Assembly: GCF_037201965.1 (NCBI RefSeq)
Contig: NZ_CP147518.1
Span: 3,899,001 to 3,963,000 of the forward strand
From: Spirosoma sp. SC4-14
GTDB lineage: Bacteria; Bacteroidota; Bacteroidia; Cytophagales; Spirosomataceae
DNA length: 64,000 nucleotides
Direction of reading: 5' to 3'
Shown here piece after piece: positions 53,170-60,796 of the stretch; the first letter of the stretch is position 1; each line of letters begins with the position of its first letter. A program made the position numbers and the translations under genes. Below the pieces are notes generated by a model, which searched no databases, was not told the DNA's origin, and was given only the letters and a program-made list of their open reading frames with translations.

Positions 53170-55083
53170 CTAATTTCCAAAGCGTAGCCCGGCCTGAAAA
53201 CCGACCCAGCTCCAGTAGGTCATGGTGCCGTAGCGCGAGTAGCGATTGTTGTAGAGAGAAATAGCAGGCTGGGTCAAGGGTTTAGTCGTCTCGTCTTCGC
53301 TCATATACCAGTTGATCGACGGACCAAACGCCAGCGACAGGTGTTTGCTGAAACGGGTTTCGAGCAGGGCGCTCAACCGAAACTGCTGATTCCAGCCTGA
53401 ATTATAATTCTGAAAATTGTAGTTCTGAAAGTAGAACAGATGATAGGTACTGCCTTCCAGATTGATCATCGTGGCTCGACTCAGGCTAAAACCGGTTCCC
53501 AGTCCGTAGCCAACGCTTAAGCGAGGGCTGTTTTCCCGATCAAAACTGTGCCCCGCCGAGAGGATATTATAAAACCGCTTGACGCCCGTCCGGTACGACA
53601 GATTGAGTAAATTCACTTCATCGCTTCCCACTTCGAAGCGTCGGTAGCCGCCTTTCTGCACGTGACTCAACAAACCGATGGGCACATTTCCGGCCGAATC
53701 GGCAATATTGATCAGGCCGATCTGATGCCCTCCGGTAATGCGTCGGGCCCGGTTCAGAATACCACTGATCTGCCACCCCCGCACATCCCCTCCGGCTACG
53801 TTGATCAATCCGGCTACCTGCACCCCATGTATTGACCGCCCGGCAATATTCATCAGGCCACCTAACTGTACCGTCGCCGGTTGTTCGCCCAGCGTCGCGT
53901 TGAACAAGCCGCCTACCTGGAAGCCCCGCATTTCGTTTAGATTGGCGTTAAACAGCCCCCCCAACTGAACACCCTGCATCGGCTTGAGATCGATGTTAAA
54001 TAGTCCACCCGTCTGAACGCCATGAACATTGCCTCCAACCACGTTGAACCATCCGGCAAGCTGCGCACCAGTTACCTCCCGGCCCACAACGTTGCCCCAG
54101 CCAGCCACCTGAAACCCGCGAACATCGCCCCCAACAAGGTTCAGTAAACCACCCACTTCAAACGCCTGAACGCCAAACGAGTAACCCGCCAGCACGTTCA
54201 CCGAATAGCGGTTGATAATGCGGCCACTCAGCCGGTGGTTGGTGCCGATATACGGCAGAAACGAAACCTGCCAGTCGCGGTAGAGCGTATCCCGATTGAG
54301 GTTTATATCGTGGACTGCCTGCTGGGCCGAAACGAATAGGTTGATCATGCCCAACCGCCCACGTTCGAGTAGCGACGGCCCCGCTGGTGGAGTTGAATCG
54401 GCCACCACGACGGGCATGGTTACCGGTACCGACGCTAGTGGCGCAACAGTTTGAGTCGTATCTTCTGACCGACGAATCGATAACGTTTCAACGGAAATTG
54501 GCTGGGGCATCGGCCGCAACCGAACGTTTACCGAATGCGTAAATTTCCCGCGTACCAGCACGGTTTCGCCCAGATACATCTGTTTCCGCACATCGAGCCG
54601 AATGGCAGGTAAATCAGTAGGGAGTTTGATACGGTAATAGCCAAATGGGTTGCTAACCGTAGAAGCCAGCGTTGTTTTTTCGAAAATACTGGCCTGTGCA
54701 ATGCGTTCGCCGGTTTGTTCGTCCAGAATATAGCCATCCAGCAGCAGGCTCTTAGGCTCCGAATCGGTCTGCTCGGCACGCACCAGAATAACATGGTTTC
54801 CCCGCGATTTAAACGTCATCGTGGTCGAAAACACCTGCATGAGCACCTGACGCACCGGCACATTGGTCAGCCGAACCGAAACAACCGCATTTTTATCGAG
54901 CTGGCTCGGATTGTACGAAAACTCAAATTGTCCGGCTTTACTGATCTGCCGTAGGGCCTCTTCCAGGTGCTGATTCCGAATATCGACCGAAATAAGTCGT
55001 TCCAGCGGTGGCGTCGATTGCCCTACCACCGAACCTGAAGCGAGCAGGCATGAGAAAAAAAGAAAGTAACGAAGCAGTGTCAT
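53170..55083 (-). CDS. STN and CarboxypepD_reg protein with 16-residue solenoid repeats
   Basis: A 637-residue secreted protein. Signal peptide (about 1-22); STN domain (about 28-110: LISVDIRNQHLEEALRQISK), typical of the signal-receiving part of FecA-type receptors; CarboxypepD_reg-like domain (about 113-195); then a run of about nine repeats of ~16 residues (about 310-465) with the form GxQxxGLxNxxxxxxx, for example RGFQVAGWGNVVGREV and HGVQTGGLFNIDLKPM; then a beta-rich C-terminus. No TonB-dependent barrel or plug domain is fused. It is downstream of a FecR gene on the same strand. Confidence 0.85.
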   Translation of the reverse strand: MTLLRYFLFFSCLLASGSVVGQSTPPLERLISVDIRNQHLEEALRQISKAGQFEFSYNPSQLDKNAVVSVRLTNVPVRQVLMQVFSTTMTFKSRGNHVILVRAEQTDSEPKSLLLDGYILDEQTGERIAQASIFEKTTLASTVSNPFGYYRIKLPTDLPAIRLDVRKQMYLGETVLVRGKFTHSVNVRLRPMPQPISVETLSIRRSEDTTQTVAPLASVPVTMPVVVADSTPPAGPSLLERGRLGMINLFVSAQQAVHDINLNRDTLYRDWQVSFLPYIGTNHRLSGRIINRYSVNVLAGYSFGVQAFEVGGLLNLVGGDVRGFQVAGWGNVVGREVTGAQLAGWFNVVGGNVHGVQTGGLFNIDLKPMQGVQLGGLFNANLNEMRGFQVGGLFNATLGEQPATVQLGGLMNIAGRSIHGVQVAGLINVAGGDVRGWQISGILNRARRITGGHQIGLINIADSAGNVPIGLLSHVQKGGYRRFEVGSDEVNLLNLSYRTGVKRFYNILSAGHSFDRENSPRLSVGYGLGTGFSLSRATMINLEGSTYHLFYFQNYNFQNYNSGWNQQFRLSALLETRFSKHLSLAFGPSINWYMSEDETTKPLTQPAISLYNNRYSRYGTMTYWSWVGFQAGLRFGN

Positions 55084-55133
55084 TGTACGGTAATTTTCAA
55101 CCAGGACAGTTGAGCGGGCGTATACCCCTATTC

Positions 55134-55237
55134 GGTTTATGGTTTACGGTGTATAGTTGCTCCGCTATAGGGTGTATAGTTGCTCCGCTATAGTAAGATG
55201 TTCGCTAATAGGCAGAGCAACCATAAACCATAAACCG
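55134..55237. repeat. Inverted repeat with internal tandem duplication, GTTTATGG family
   Basis: A left arm (GGTTTATGGTTTACGG near 55134) includes GGTGTATAGTTGCTCCGC twice in tandem; the right arm (GCAGAGCAACCATAAACCAT) ends near 55237. It separates the STN gene from FecR. Confidence 0.65.
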
Positions 55238-55246
55238 CAACCCCTC

Positions 55247-56332
55247 CTACTCGCAGCCCCTTCCCTCCAGAATCACCTGCTTGCCGACGTAGCGGACGTG
55301 GAGGCCGAGGGTTTCGGCGGTGATGGAGACTACCGCGTTCAGGGGTTCGTTGGTGAATCGGGTGGTCAGGCGGCAATTGCCCAGATTGCCATTGGCCAGT
55401 CGCACATCGGCATTATATACCTGATTGAGCGTTTGCACCACATCACGCAACGGCTCATTCTCGAAAACAAGCTGCCTGGTTTTATAGGCAAATACGTTCG
55501 GCGACAGTTGCAGCGACCGCCGGATGGTATCGCCTTTGGCCTCGAACGTAGCCTGTTGATTTCTGGTCAGTAGCACCGCTTTTCGCTTACTGGCAAATCG
55601 CACCTTACCGGTCCGAACGGCTACGCTCACATCGGCATCATAGGCCCGCACATTGAACGATGTGCCCAGCACCTGCACGGTTGTTTGCCGCGCCTGAATC
55701 CGAAACGGATGCTCAGGATCAGGTACTACGTCAAAAAAAGCTTCGCCCGTCAGCGCTACGTCTCGGGTATCGGTGTCAAAATGGGCCGGGTATTGCAGGG
55801 TCGAATTCCGATTCAGCAACACCTTCGTTCCGTCGGGCAAAATTCGTTCAACGGGCAGATTGGTCGTTCGAACCGTTAGTAATGGCTCGGCGGCTTTGGG
55901 CTGATTCAGGTACTGAAACGCCGACCAGCCAACGCCTAAAGCCACCACCAGAACAGCAGCGACTCGCCAGATGGTCCGGCTCCACAAGGGTTTGCTGACC
56001 GACGATTCAGTTTCTGGCATCGGCCTGACCTCCTGCGGCTGAATCGGCAGCGGTTTTATGATCGGGTCGGATTCTTTTGCGTCGGCCGGGCGGTTGTTCA
56101 TTTTCTGCCGGACCGATTTCCAGGCCGCATCGGTATCGATGGGTTTCGAATCGACGGGCGTGGCCGTTTGCCAGATGCGCTCGAAAGCCGCAAAGTCATC
56201 CTGCGTAGGTTCGTTGGGTGCCGAATCCTGACTGGCCAGCCACTGCTGCACCCGCGCCGACTCGCCGGGGTCGGTTTCGCCCGCCAGAAATTTGGCCAGC
56301 AAAGCGTCGTTGATGGGTTGTTGGTCTGCCAT
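55247..56332 (-). CDS. FecR-family anti-sigma/transmembrane regulator
   Basis: A 361-residue FecR-type protein: an N-terminal cytoplasmic region (about 1-120) that should contact the sigma factor, one transmembrane helix (IWRVAAVLVVALGVGWSAFQ, about 125-145), and a periplasmic FecR domain (VERILPDGTKVLLNRNSTLQ, EAFFDVVPDPEHPFRIQARQ) with a DUF4974-like end. In Bacteroidota, FecR relays signals from an outer-membrane receptor to its ECF sigma factor. The sigma gene ends 3 bases upstream, so they are one operon. Confidence 0.93.
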   Translation of the reverse strand: MADQQPINDALLAKFLAGETDPGESARVQQWLASQDSAPNEPTQDDFAAFERIWQTATPVDSKPIDTDAAWKSVRQKMNNRPADAKESDPIIKPLPIQPQEVRPMPETESSVSKPLWSRTIWRVAAVLVVALGVGWSAFQYLNQPKAAEPLLTVRTTNLPVERILPDGTKVLLNRNSTLQYPAHFDTDTRDVALTGEAFFDVVPDPEHPFRIQARQTTVQVLGTSFNVRAYDADVSVAVRTGKVRFASKRKAVLLTRNQQATFEAKGDTIRRSLQLSPNVFAYKTRQLVFENEPLRDVVQTLNQVYNADVRLANGNLGNCRLTTRFTNEPLNAVVSITAETLGLHVRYVGKQVILEGRGCE

Positions 56333-56335
56333 GTC

Positions 56336-57043
56336 TTACGAATGAACAAGGAATAAAGTATACTGAGAAACAACCAGCGCCAGCAGCCAATCGGCATCGA
56401 GTCCCCAAAGTGCCTGATCGAGCATGCTTTTGGCACCAAACAGCACCAGCAACGCCACCGGCAGATAATCGCTCAATTCGGCCCGCAGCATACGGAGGGC
56501 TTTACCAATCTGATTTTCAACGGTTTTTATCGAAATGCCCAACTGATCGGCTATTTCCTGATACTTCAGTTCGTCGAACCGGCTCAGGGTAAACACCAGC
56601 CGACACTGTTCGGGCAGTTTCTGAATGGCGCGTTGCAACCGCTCGGCCAGCTCGTCGCCTAGAATGGCCTGCACCGGCGATTCTGCGGTGGTTTCGCCGG
56701 TATAGAGCGTATGTTGCCGGTGCTCTTCCCGAATGGCAAAATGCTTGATTCGGTTCAGGCAGCGGTTATGCACGGCCCGGAACAGATAAGATTTGAGGGA
56801 GATGGTAATCAGCAGGCCGTCGCGTTTTTCCCAGAACGACAAAAACATGGCCTGTACTTCTTCTTCGGCATCGTCGGCATCGGGCAGAAACTGCCGGGCA
56901 TATCGGCACAGGGGCGCATAAAACTGCCGGAATACAGCCTCAAACACCCGTTCGTTGCCCTGCCGGATGGCCACTAAAACGTCCTCTTCAGTTGGTTGCA
57001 CTGACTTGGGGGTATGGATGATCGGATGGGGCAAAGCTATCAT
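56336..57043 (-). CDS. FecI-type RNA polymerase sigma factor
   Basis: A 235-residue sigma-70 family protein of the Bacteroidota type. Region 2 (about 35-100: FRQFYAPLCRYARQFLPDAD, then EEEVQAMFLSFWEKR) and region 4 (about 135-190: LPEQCRLVFTLSRFDELKYQ and the HTH EIADQLGISIKTVENQIGKA) are complete. A ~45-residue C-terminal extension (LPVALLVLFGAKSMLDQALW) is hydrophobic and unusual. It pairs with FecR just downstream, which should hold it inactive until a signal arrives. Confidence 0.93.
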   Translation of the reverse strand: MIALPHPIIHTPKSVQPTEEDVLVAIRQGNERVFEAVFRQFYAPLCRYARQFLPDADDAEEEVQAMFLSFWEKRDGLLITISLKSYLFRAVHNRCLNRIKHFAIREEHRQHTLYTGETTAESPVQAILGDELAERLQRAIQKLPEQCRLVFTLSRFDELKYQEIADQLGISIKTVENQIGKALRMLRAELSDYLPVALLVLFGAKSMLDQALWGLDADWLLALVVSQYTLFLVHS

Positions 57044-57124
57044 TTTCGCTACAAAAACGCCTGGTCAGCCCTAAGACACCTAGTTATCGGTTACCCCCTA
57101 CGCAACAGGAGAAAAAATTTTCGG

Positions 57125-57165
57125 TGGTTGGTTTACGGTTTATGGTTGGGGGTTTATGGTTGGAG
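57125..57165. repeat. Half-copy of GTTTATGG repeat
   Basis: GGTTTACGGTTTATGGTTGG and a second GGTTTATGGTTGGAGG are present without the opposing arm. The sequence runs into the truncated gene at 57140-57400 and supplies its last residues. Confidence 0.6.
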
Positions 57166-57400
57166 GAGTCGTATTTATTCGTTTGGCGAACCTACCGATT
57201 TGAAGGTTAATTGAGCTATGCGGTGTTTTACCTTTCTTTCCTAATAGTCTGGCGGCTTGGCTGGCGTAAGCCTTATGTCCTTCAAAAGAGTAGATAGCCT
57301 GAAAGACAGCTAAATCTTCTGTTTTTGTAATCTCTTTATCTAACAGGACCTCAATAAATTGTTCTCTTGTTAGTGTGGACTTGTTGAACTTTATAGCCAT
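57140..57400 (-). pseudogene. N-terminal fragment resembling HNH-nuclease-type protein
   Basis: An 86-residue frame. Residues 1-70 (FNKSTLTREQFIEVLLDKEI, then AYASQAARLLGKKGKTPHSS and LQIGRFAKRI) resemble the N-terminal domain that precedes HNH nucleases in Bacteroidota, but no nuclease domain follows. The last ~11 residues are read from the GTTTATGG repeat, so the gene seems to have been cut and fused to repeat sequence. It opens the accessory region, so it may be the remains of a mobile or defence gene. The family assignment is tentative. Confidence 0.45.
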
Positions 57401-57803
57401 ACAGGGCGCGGAAATCAGGGCTTATTTTGTAATTCAATTCATAGTGTCTTTACCGGGGTGGTTATCGTGTCGACCGAAGCCGACTGACGAGCCAAAATCA
57501 CCCTGTCACGGGACGTGTCCCTTGTCACTTGAGCCCCCACCCCTATGTTATCGGCTGTTGTATCCATCCTCCCCCCTGAATGTTGATGGTGGGCGAACTA
57601 CCTGCCTGAACGACCGCAACTTTCACCTTTACACACCTGTTTGATGTATGCAATGTTTTTAACGTACTGATAATCAACAGGCAAAAACATTGCATTTGCC
57701 GGGGGTTTGTTCGCCAGAACACGGTGGTGGTTGGGCTGCCCGGCTTGGCCTTCGGAGGCCCGCTGCCTGTCACCCGGCAACTACCCCCATGCGGAGCGGA
57801 ATA
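57401..57803. other. 403-bp spacer with repeat unit A and nested inverted repeats
   Basis: Contains a diverged ~105-bp repeat (57455-57560) shared with 63344-63449. Further along, TGCAATGTTTTT at 57649-57660 is matched in reverse complement at 57683-57694 (13-bp arms counting the edge bases), nested inside GGCGAAC/GTTCGCC near 57592 and 57707. No gene was recognised. The whole stretch could form a structured RNA or a recombination site. Confidence 0.55.
57455..57560. repeat. Accessory-region repeat, copy A
   Basis: About 105 bp including CCCTGTCACGGGACGTGTCC, then CTTGTCACTTGAGCCC and TATGTTATCGGCTGTT. Roughly 70% identical by eye to copy D at 63344-63449, with partial relatives near 58459-58700, 60200-60240 and 62130-62170. 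Confidence 0.65.
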
Positions 57804-58112
57804 TTATGCAGCTTGTAAACCACTCGCCTGATTGAAATGGCGAATGGCTGAACGGTTAACTTTGCGTTCAGCATGCCACAACTCGTAGTTCTTTTGTAAG
57901 TTGACCCAGAATTGGGCCGTGTTGCCAAACGCTTCCGACAATTTCACCGCCAACTCGGGACTGATACCAGCCCGCTCGTTGACAATAGCAGAAAGGTTAG
58001 CCCGAGCAACGCCCAGACCTTTAGCCACCTCCGTAATGGTCAGGTTGCGCTCTTTGATGTAGTCCTCCCGCAAAATCTCGCCGGGATGCACTGGGGGTAG
58101 GTTGCGTGTCAT
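57804..58112 (-). CDS. higA: HigA-family antitoxin
   Basis: A 102-residue XRE-type helix-turn-helix antitoxin. HPGEILREDYIKERNLTITE and VAKGLGVARANLSAIVNERA (HTH about 25-50), then ISPELAVKLSEAFGNTAQFW, are diagnostic of HigA. It neutralises HigB and represses the operon. The toxin gene comes first and ends two bases upstream, the usual higBA order. A 30-bp palindrome just before the toxin start is its likely binding site. Confidence 0.92.
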   Translation of the reverse strand: MTRNLPPVHPGEILREDYIKERNLTITEVAKGLGVARANLSAIVNERAGISPELAVKLSEAFGNTAQFWVNLQKNYELWHAERKVNRSAIRHFNQASGLQAA

Positions 58113-58114
58113 AA

Positions 58115-58393
58115 TCAGTGGTAATCTACATAGTCAACATCGTACACATCACCGGCTTCAAAGCGAAAGATAATCCGGTGGTTGGGTGTCACAGTAATGG
58201 CCCAGAAGTCATCCAAATCGCCCGTAAGTTTATGGATGCCAGAGCCCATCTGCTGAATATCGCTGACAGAGGTTACGGCATCCAACTGGTCAAAGAGACG
58301 GTTAATCTTGCGCAGGTATTGAGCTGGTAATTTGGAACCATTGCCCGCTTCATAATACTGTTGAAGCTCTTTGTGTTTGAAGTTAACAATCAT
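58115..58393 (-). CDS. higB: HigB-family toxin (RelE/ParE fold)
   Basis: A 92-residue RelE/ParE-fold toxin. NFKHKELQQYYEAGNGSKLP, MGSGIHKLTGDLDDFWAITV and NHRIIFRFEAGDVYDVDYVD match HigB-type killer proteins, which cleave mRNA on the ribosome. It is translated upstream of its antitoxin with a two-base gap, so the pair is coupled. The pair lies between truncated genes and insertion sequences, where toxin-antitoxin systems stabilise accessory DNA. Confidence 0.9.
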   Translation of the reverse strand: MIVNFKHKELQQYYEAGNGSKLPAQYLRKINRLFDQLDAVTSVSDIQQMGSGIHKLTGDLDDFWAITVTPNHRIIFRFEAGDVYDVDYVDYH

Positions 58394-58400
58394 GGTTCGC

Positions 58401-58430
58401 TTTGTAACGTGTAATATTACACATTACAAA
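58401..58430. promoter_or_regulatory. 30-bp palindromic operator before higB
   Basis: Bases 58401-58430 form a palindrome with arms meeting at GTAATATTAC and a single mismatched pair (C58408/T58424). It starts 7 bases upstream of the higB ATG. XRE antitoxins bind such palindromes, so this is the likely HigA operator overlapping the promoter. Confidence 0.8.
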
Positions 58431-58943
58431 TCAAAAAGAAAACAGCGTCTTATCAATTCGGTGTTTCTCGTGTCAACCGAGACCCCAAAATGGAAACCTA
58501 AAGCCGCTTAACCGAGGCTTTCAAACTGTCGCTCGAAACCCGCCCCGCTGACCGAATTGTCCCTGTCCCTAAGTACGCCCTGTCGACCGACACCAAAAAT
58601 GAAAGAACGAAACTGCCCTTGCGAGCCGTGCGGCCTGTCGCTCGAAAGCGGGAATTTGAAGCACTTGCTTTTATGCGACACCCAACGCCTATATCTTCGC
58701 TTTTAGGTTTTGTACCTGAAAAAAGTGCAACTTCGGTAACGCCATTGGTGAGTAGAAAAAGCTTGAACCCAACGCAAATGCGTTCTTCTGGGACGACATA
58801 GATTGTGTGGCTTGGCCCTACTCACCACCCTTTCCACAGCTTGAACAGTACCCAATGACGTAGTTTCACTACGATCAAGAATTATATGCAAAATCAGGAA
58901 AGTGAATGGCTAAAACAAACGTTTCACCCTAAAAATCAAGCCG
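58431..58943. other. 513-bp region holding repeat copies B and the IS110 leader
   Basis: The left part (58459-58700) has broken relatives of the accessory repeat: GGTGTTTCTCGTGTCAACCG, GTCGCTCGAAACCCG, CCTGTCGACCGACACC and CCTGTCGCTCGAAAGCG. The right part (about 58700-58943) is the non-coding leader of the IS110 transposase, described separately. No gene was recognised. Confidence 0.5.
58746..58827 (+). ncRNA. Candidate bridge RNA segment in the IS110 leader
   Basis: TGGTGAGTAG at 58746-58755 pairs exactly with CTACTCACCA at 58818-58827. The 62-base interior contains an AACGCA/TGCGTT hairpin (58771-58784). A direct repeat of AGCTTGAAC occurs inside (58760) and just after (58839). Bridge RNAs of IS110 elements are transcribed from the non-coding end next to the transposase and have stem-loops with internal guide loops; this fits in position and shape. 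The pairing of loops to donor and target has not been checked. Confidence 0.45.
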
Positions 58944-60065
58944 ATGGACTCGGTAGTCAAAGTCGTCAAGTATGGGGTTGGTATCGACATGGGTAAAGAT
59001 AAATTTCATGCCTGTATCAGTACCATTGATTCAACCCAGCGGATCAAGATTAAGGCCACCCACGCCTTCAACAATACAGCCACAGGGCTGACCGACTTCC
59101 ACCGCTGGTGTGAGCATCATGGCAAGGAAAAGAGCCTGCCCGTTCATTACTTGATGGAAGCCACCGGGGTGTATTATGAGCAGTTAGCCCTCTCGCTTCA
59201 CCAGCGCGGAGCGCATGTGATTGTGGTGTTACCCCAGAAAGCCAAACACTATTTGATGGCCCTGGGCATCAAAACCAAAACCGACGGGGTCGACGCTCAG
59301 GCACTAGCTATGATGGCCTGCCAACAAAGTTTAGACGCTTGGCACCCCATTAGCGAAGCCATGTACAAGTTGCGTCAGTTAACTCGCCAACAAATTGATT
59401 TGCAGGATCTTAAAACACAGATTGGCAATCAGCTAATGTGTTTGGAACTGGGTATGTACCAATCAAAAGAAGTTAGTAAGCAGATGAATAAACTCCTTGA
59501 TGAGTTGGACAAACAGATCACTGAATGTGAGAAGTTGATTGCAAAAGCCGTCAATGACAACCCCGAATGGAAGCGTAAAGTCGAGCAGATTTGCGCTATC
59601 AAGGGGGTCGGTTTACTGACCGTGGCCAACCTGATTACTGAGACTAACGAATTTGATTTGTTCGAAAACCAGCGTCAATTAGTAAGCTATGCAGGCTATG
59701 ATGTAGTAGCGAATCAAAGTGGTAAGCGGGTAGGCAAAACCCGGATCAGTAAACGGGGGAACGCTCGGATTCGCCGGGGTTTACACATGGCTTCGCTCAT
59801 GGTGGTTCGCTATGAACAGAAGCCGTTTGTAGGCTTGTATGAACGGGTCTTTAAGCGAACCAAAGTGAAAATGAAAGGCTATGTGGCCGTGCAAAGAAAA
59901 CTGCTGACGTTAATCTATGCTTTATGGAAAAAAGATGAAAAGTATCTTCTGGATTACGTAAACGAGGGGCAAAAAAAAGTAGCCCCAACAGAGGAGGCTA
60001 CGCTGCATCGGCCACGGGTGGACGTGCTTGAGGAGGTAAATATAGGCAAGTTGGTCGAATCTTGA
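58944..60065 (+). CDS. IS110-family transposase
   Basis: A 373-residue recombinase. The N-terminal DEDD RuvC-like domain starts GVGIDMGKDKFHACIS, with LMEATGVYYEQLALSLHQRG (Glu) and ALGIKTKTDGVDAQALAMMA (Asp pair); the C-terminal Tnp_IS116 domain has ICAIKGVGLLTVANLITETN and GLHMASLMVVRYEQ, with the likely nucleophile Ser in MASLM. IS110 enzymes use this Ser with the DEDD centre and a bridge RNA to recombine a circular intermediate with a target. The ATG at 58944 is preferred. The sequence looks intact. Confidence 0.93.
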   Translation: MDSVVKVVKYGVGIDMGKDKFHACISTIDSTQRIKIKATHAFNNTATGLTDFHRWCEHHGKEKSLPVHYLMEATGVYYEQLALSLHQRGAHVIVVLPQKAKHYLMALGIKTKTDGVDAQALAMMACQQSLDAWHPISEAMYKLRQLTRQQIDLQDLKTQIGNQLMCLELGMYQSKEVSKQMNKLLDELDKQITECEKLIAKAVNDNPEWKRKVEQICAIKGVGLLTVANLITETNEFDLFENQRQLVSYAGYDVVANQSGKRVGKTRISKRGNARIRRGLHMASLMVVRYEQKPFVGLYERVFKRTKVKMKGYVAVQRKLLTLIYALWKKDEKYLLDYVNEGQKKVAPTEEATLHRPRVDVLEEVNIGKLVES

Positions 60066-60269
60066 AATAATTATACCACTTTTCTTGTTTTTTAAGACAG
60101 TACCACGAAAGGGCTGATGGATGAAGAAGCTACTCACCTGAACACACAAACCTACGATCTTTACATCCTTTCCCTTGTTGGGCTGATTACCTGACCTCTG
60201 AGGCTTGCATCCTGTCGCACGAGCCACGCCCACCAAGAGCGAACCACAACGCATATTCAAATTTTTCTT

Positions 60270-60541
60270 TCAAAATTCTTCATCGAAGATGTCAAAGCCT
60301 CTTGGGATGCGTCGTCTTAAAAATCTTACTCCTGTCCATATGTACAAACATCCTGTTAATAAAATAGGAATGTTTTTAATAAAGAAGGTACGCTCCTTTG
60401 AGGGTGGGACGGTTAATTCTGAAGACCACTTTGGAAGTACGAATGGAAATCCAAGTATAAATACTCCTAAGATAGTACTGACTAAACCTATTGTATTTAA
60501 TATTGTCCTTCTCTTTATTTTGGATTCTCCACTACTTCTTA
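60270..60541 (-). pseudogene. 3' part of interrupted membrane-protein gene
   Basis: On the minus strand, after removing the IS5 element and one TTA, the frame continues from the 61420-62008 part with RSSGESKIKRRTILNTIGLV and a second hydrophobic stretch (STILGVFILGFPFVLPKW), then more hydrophobic sequence, ending DIFDEEF at a TGA (60270-60272). It carries a second and third transmembrane segment, suggesting a small multi-pass protein. This part now has no start. Confidence 0.75.
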
Positions 60542-60556
60542 GAACGTGTTGGGGAA

Positions 60557-60796
60557 TTATGTTTGGTTGCCTAGTTCGATTCGCTGTAGCATAATCTGAA
60601 TGTTAGCCAAGTACAACCAACTGACCGAAGAAGATAGCGTGTACTCATAATCTTTGACGATCCGTCGAAAGAAATTGGTCCAGGCGATACTCCGTTCGAC
60701 GACCCAGCGCTTGGCTACTGGCACAAACCCGCGGGCGGATTCAGGCCGCGAAGCTTTTTCAAACCGGGACGCCGGAGCGTTCAATGCTCCACTCAC
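60557..60796 (-). CDS. IS5 transposase, C-terminal frame
   Basis: A 79-residue frame containing KASRPESARGFVPVAKRWVV and ERSIAWTNFFRRIVKDYEYT, the third catalytic Glu region (VVERSIAW) of an IS5-type DDE transposase, ending IELGNQT. It continues the transposase in the +1 frame relative to the 61352-60759 frame and has no good start of its own. Functional protein would require a frameshift near 60762-60775. Confidence 0.85.
   Translation of the reverse strand: MSGALNAPASRFEKASRPESARGFVPVAKRWVVERSIAWTNFFRRIVKDYEYTLSSSVSWLYLANIQIMLQRIELGNQT

Larger units (their letters stand above)
58700..60170 (+). mobile_element. IS110-family insertion sequence (ends approximate)
   Basis: A transposase with DEDD/Tnp_IS116 domains flanked by non-coding sequence on both sides. 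IS110 elements lack terminal inverted repeats and usually make no target duplication, so the ends cannot be fixed from sequence alone; the limits are set where accessory-repeat relatives stop. The long left leader is typical of the IS110 group that encodes a bridge RNA there. Confidence 0.7.

Noticed and set aside
58886-58996. 36-codon frame overlapping the IS110 start
   Set aside because: Out of frame with the transposase, no protein-like features; leader sequence is better explained as non-coding RNA.
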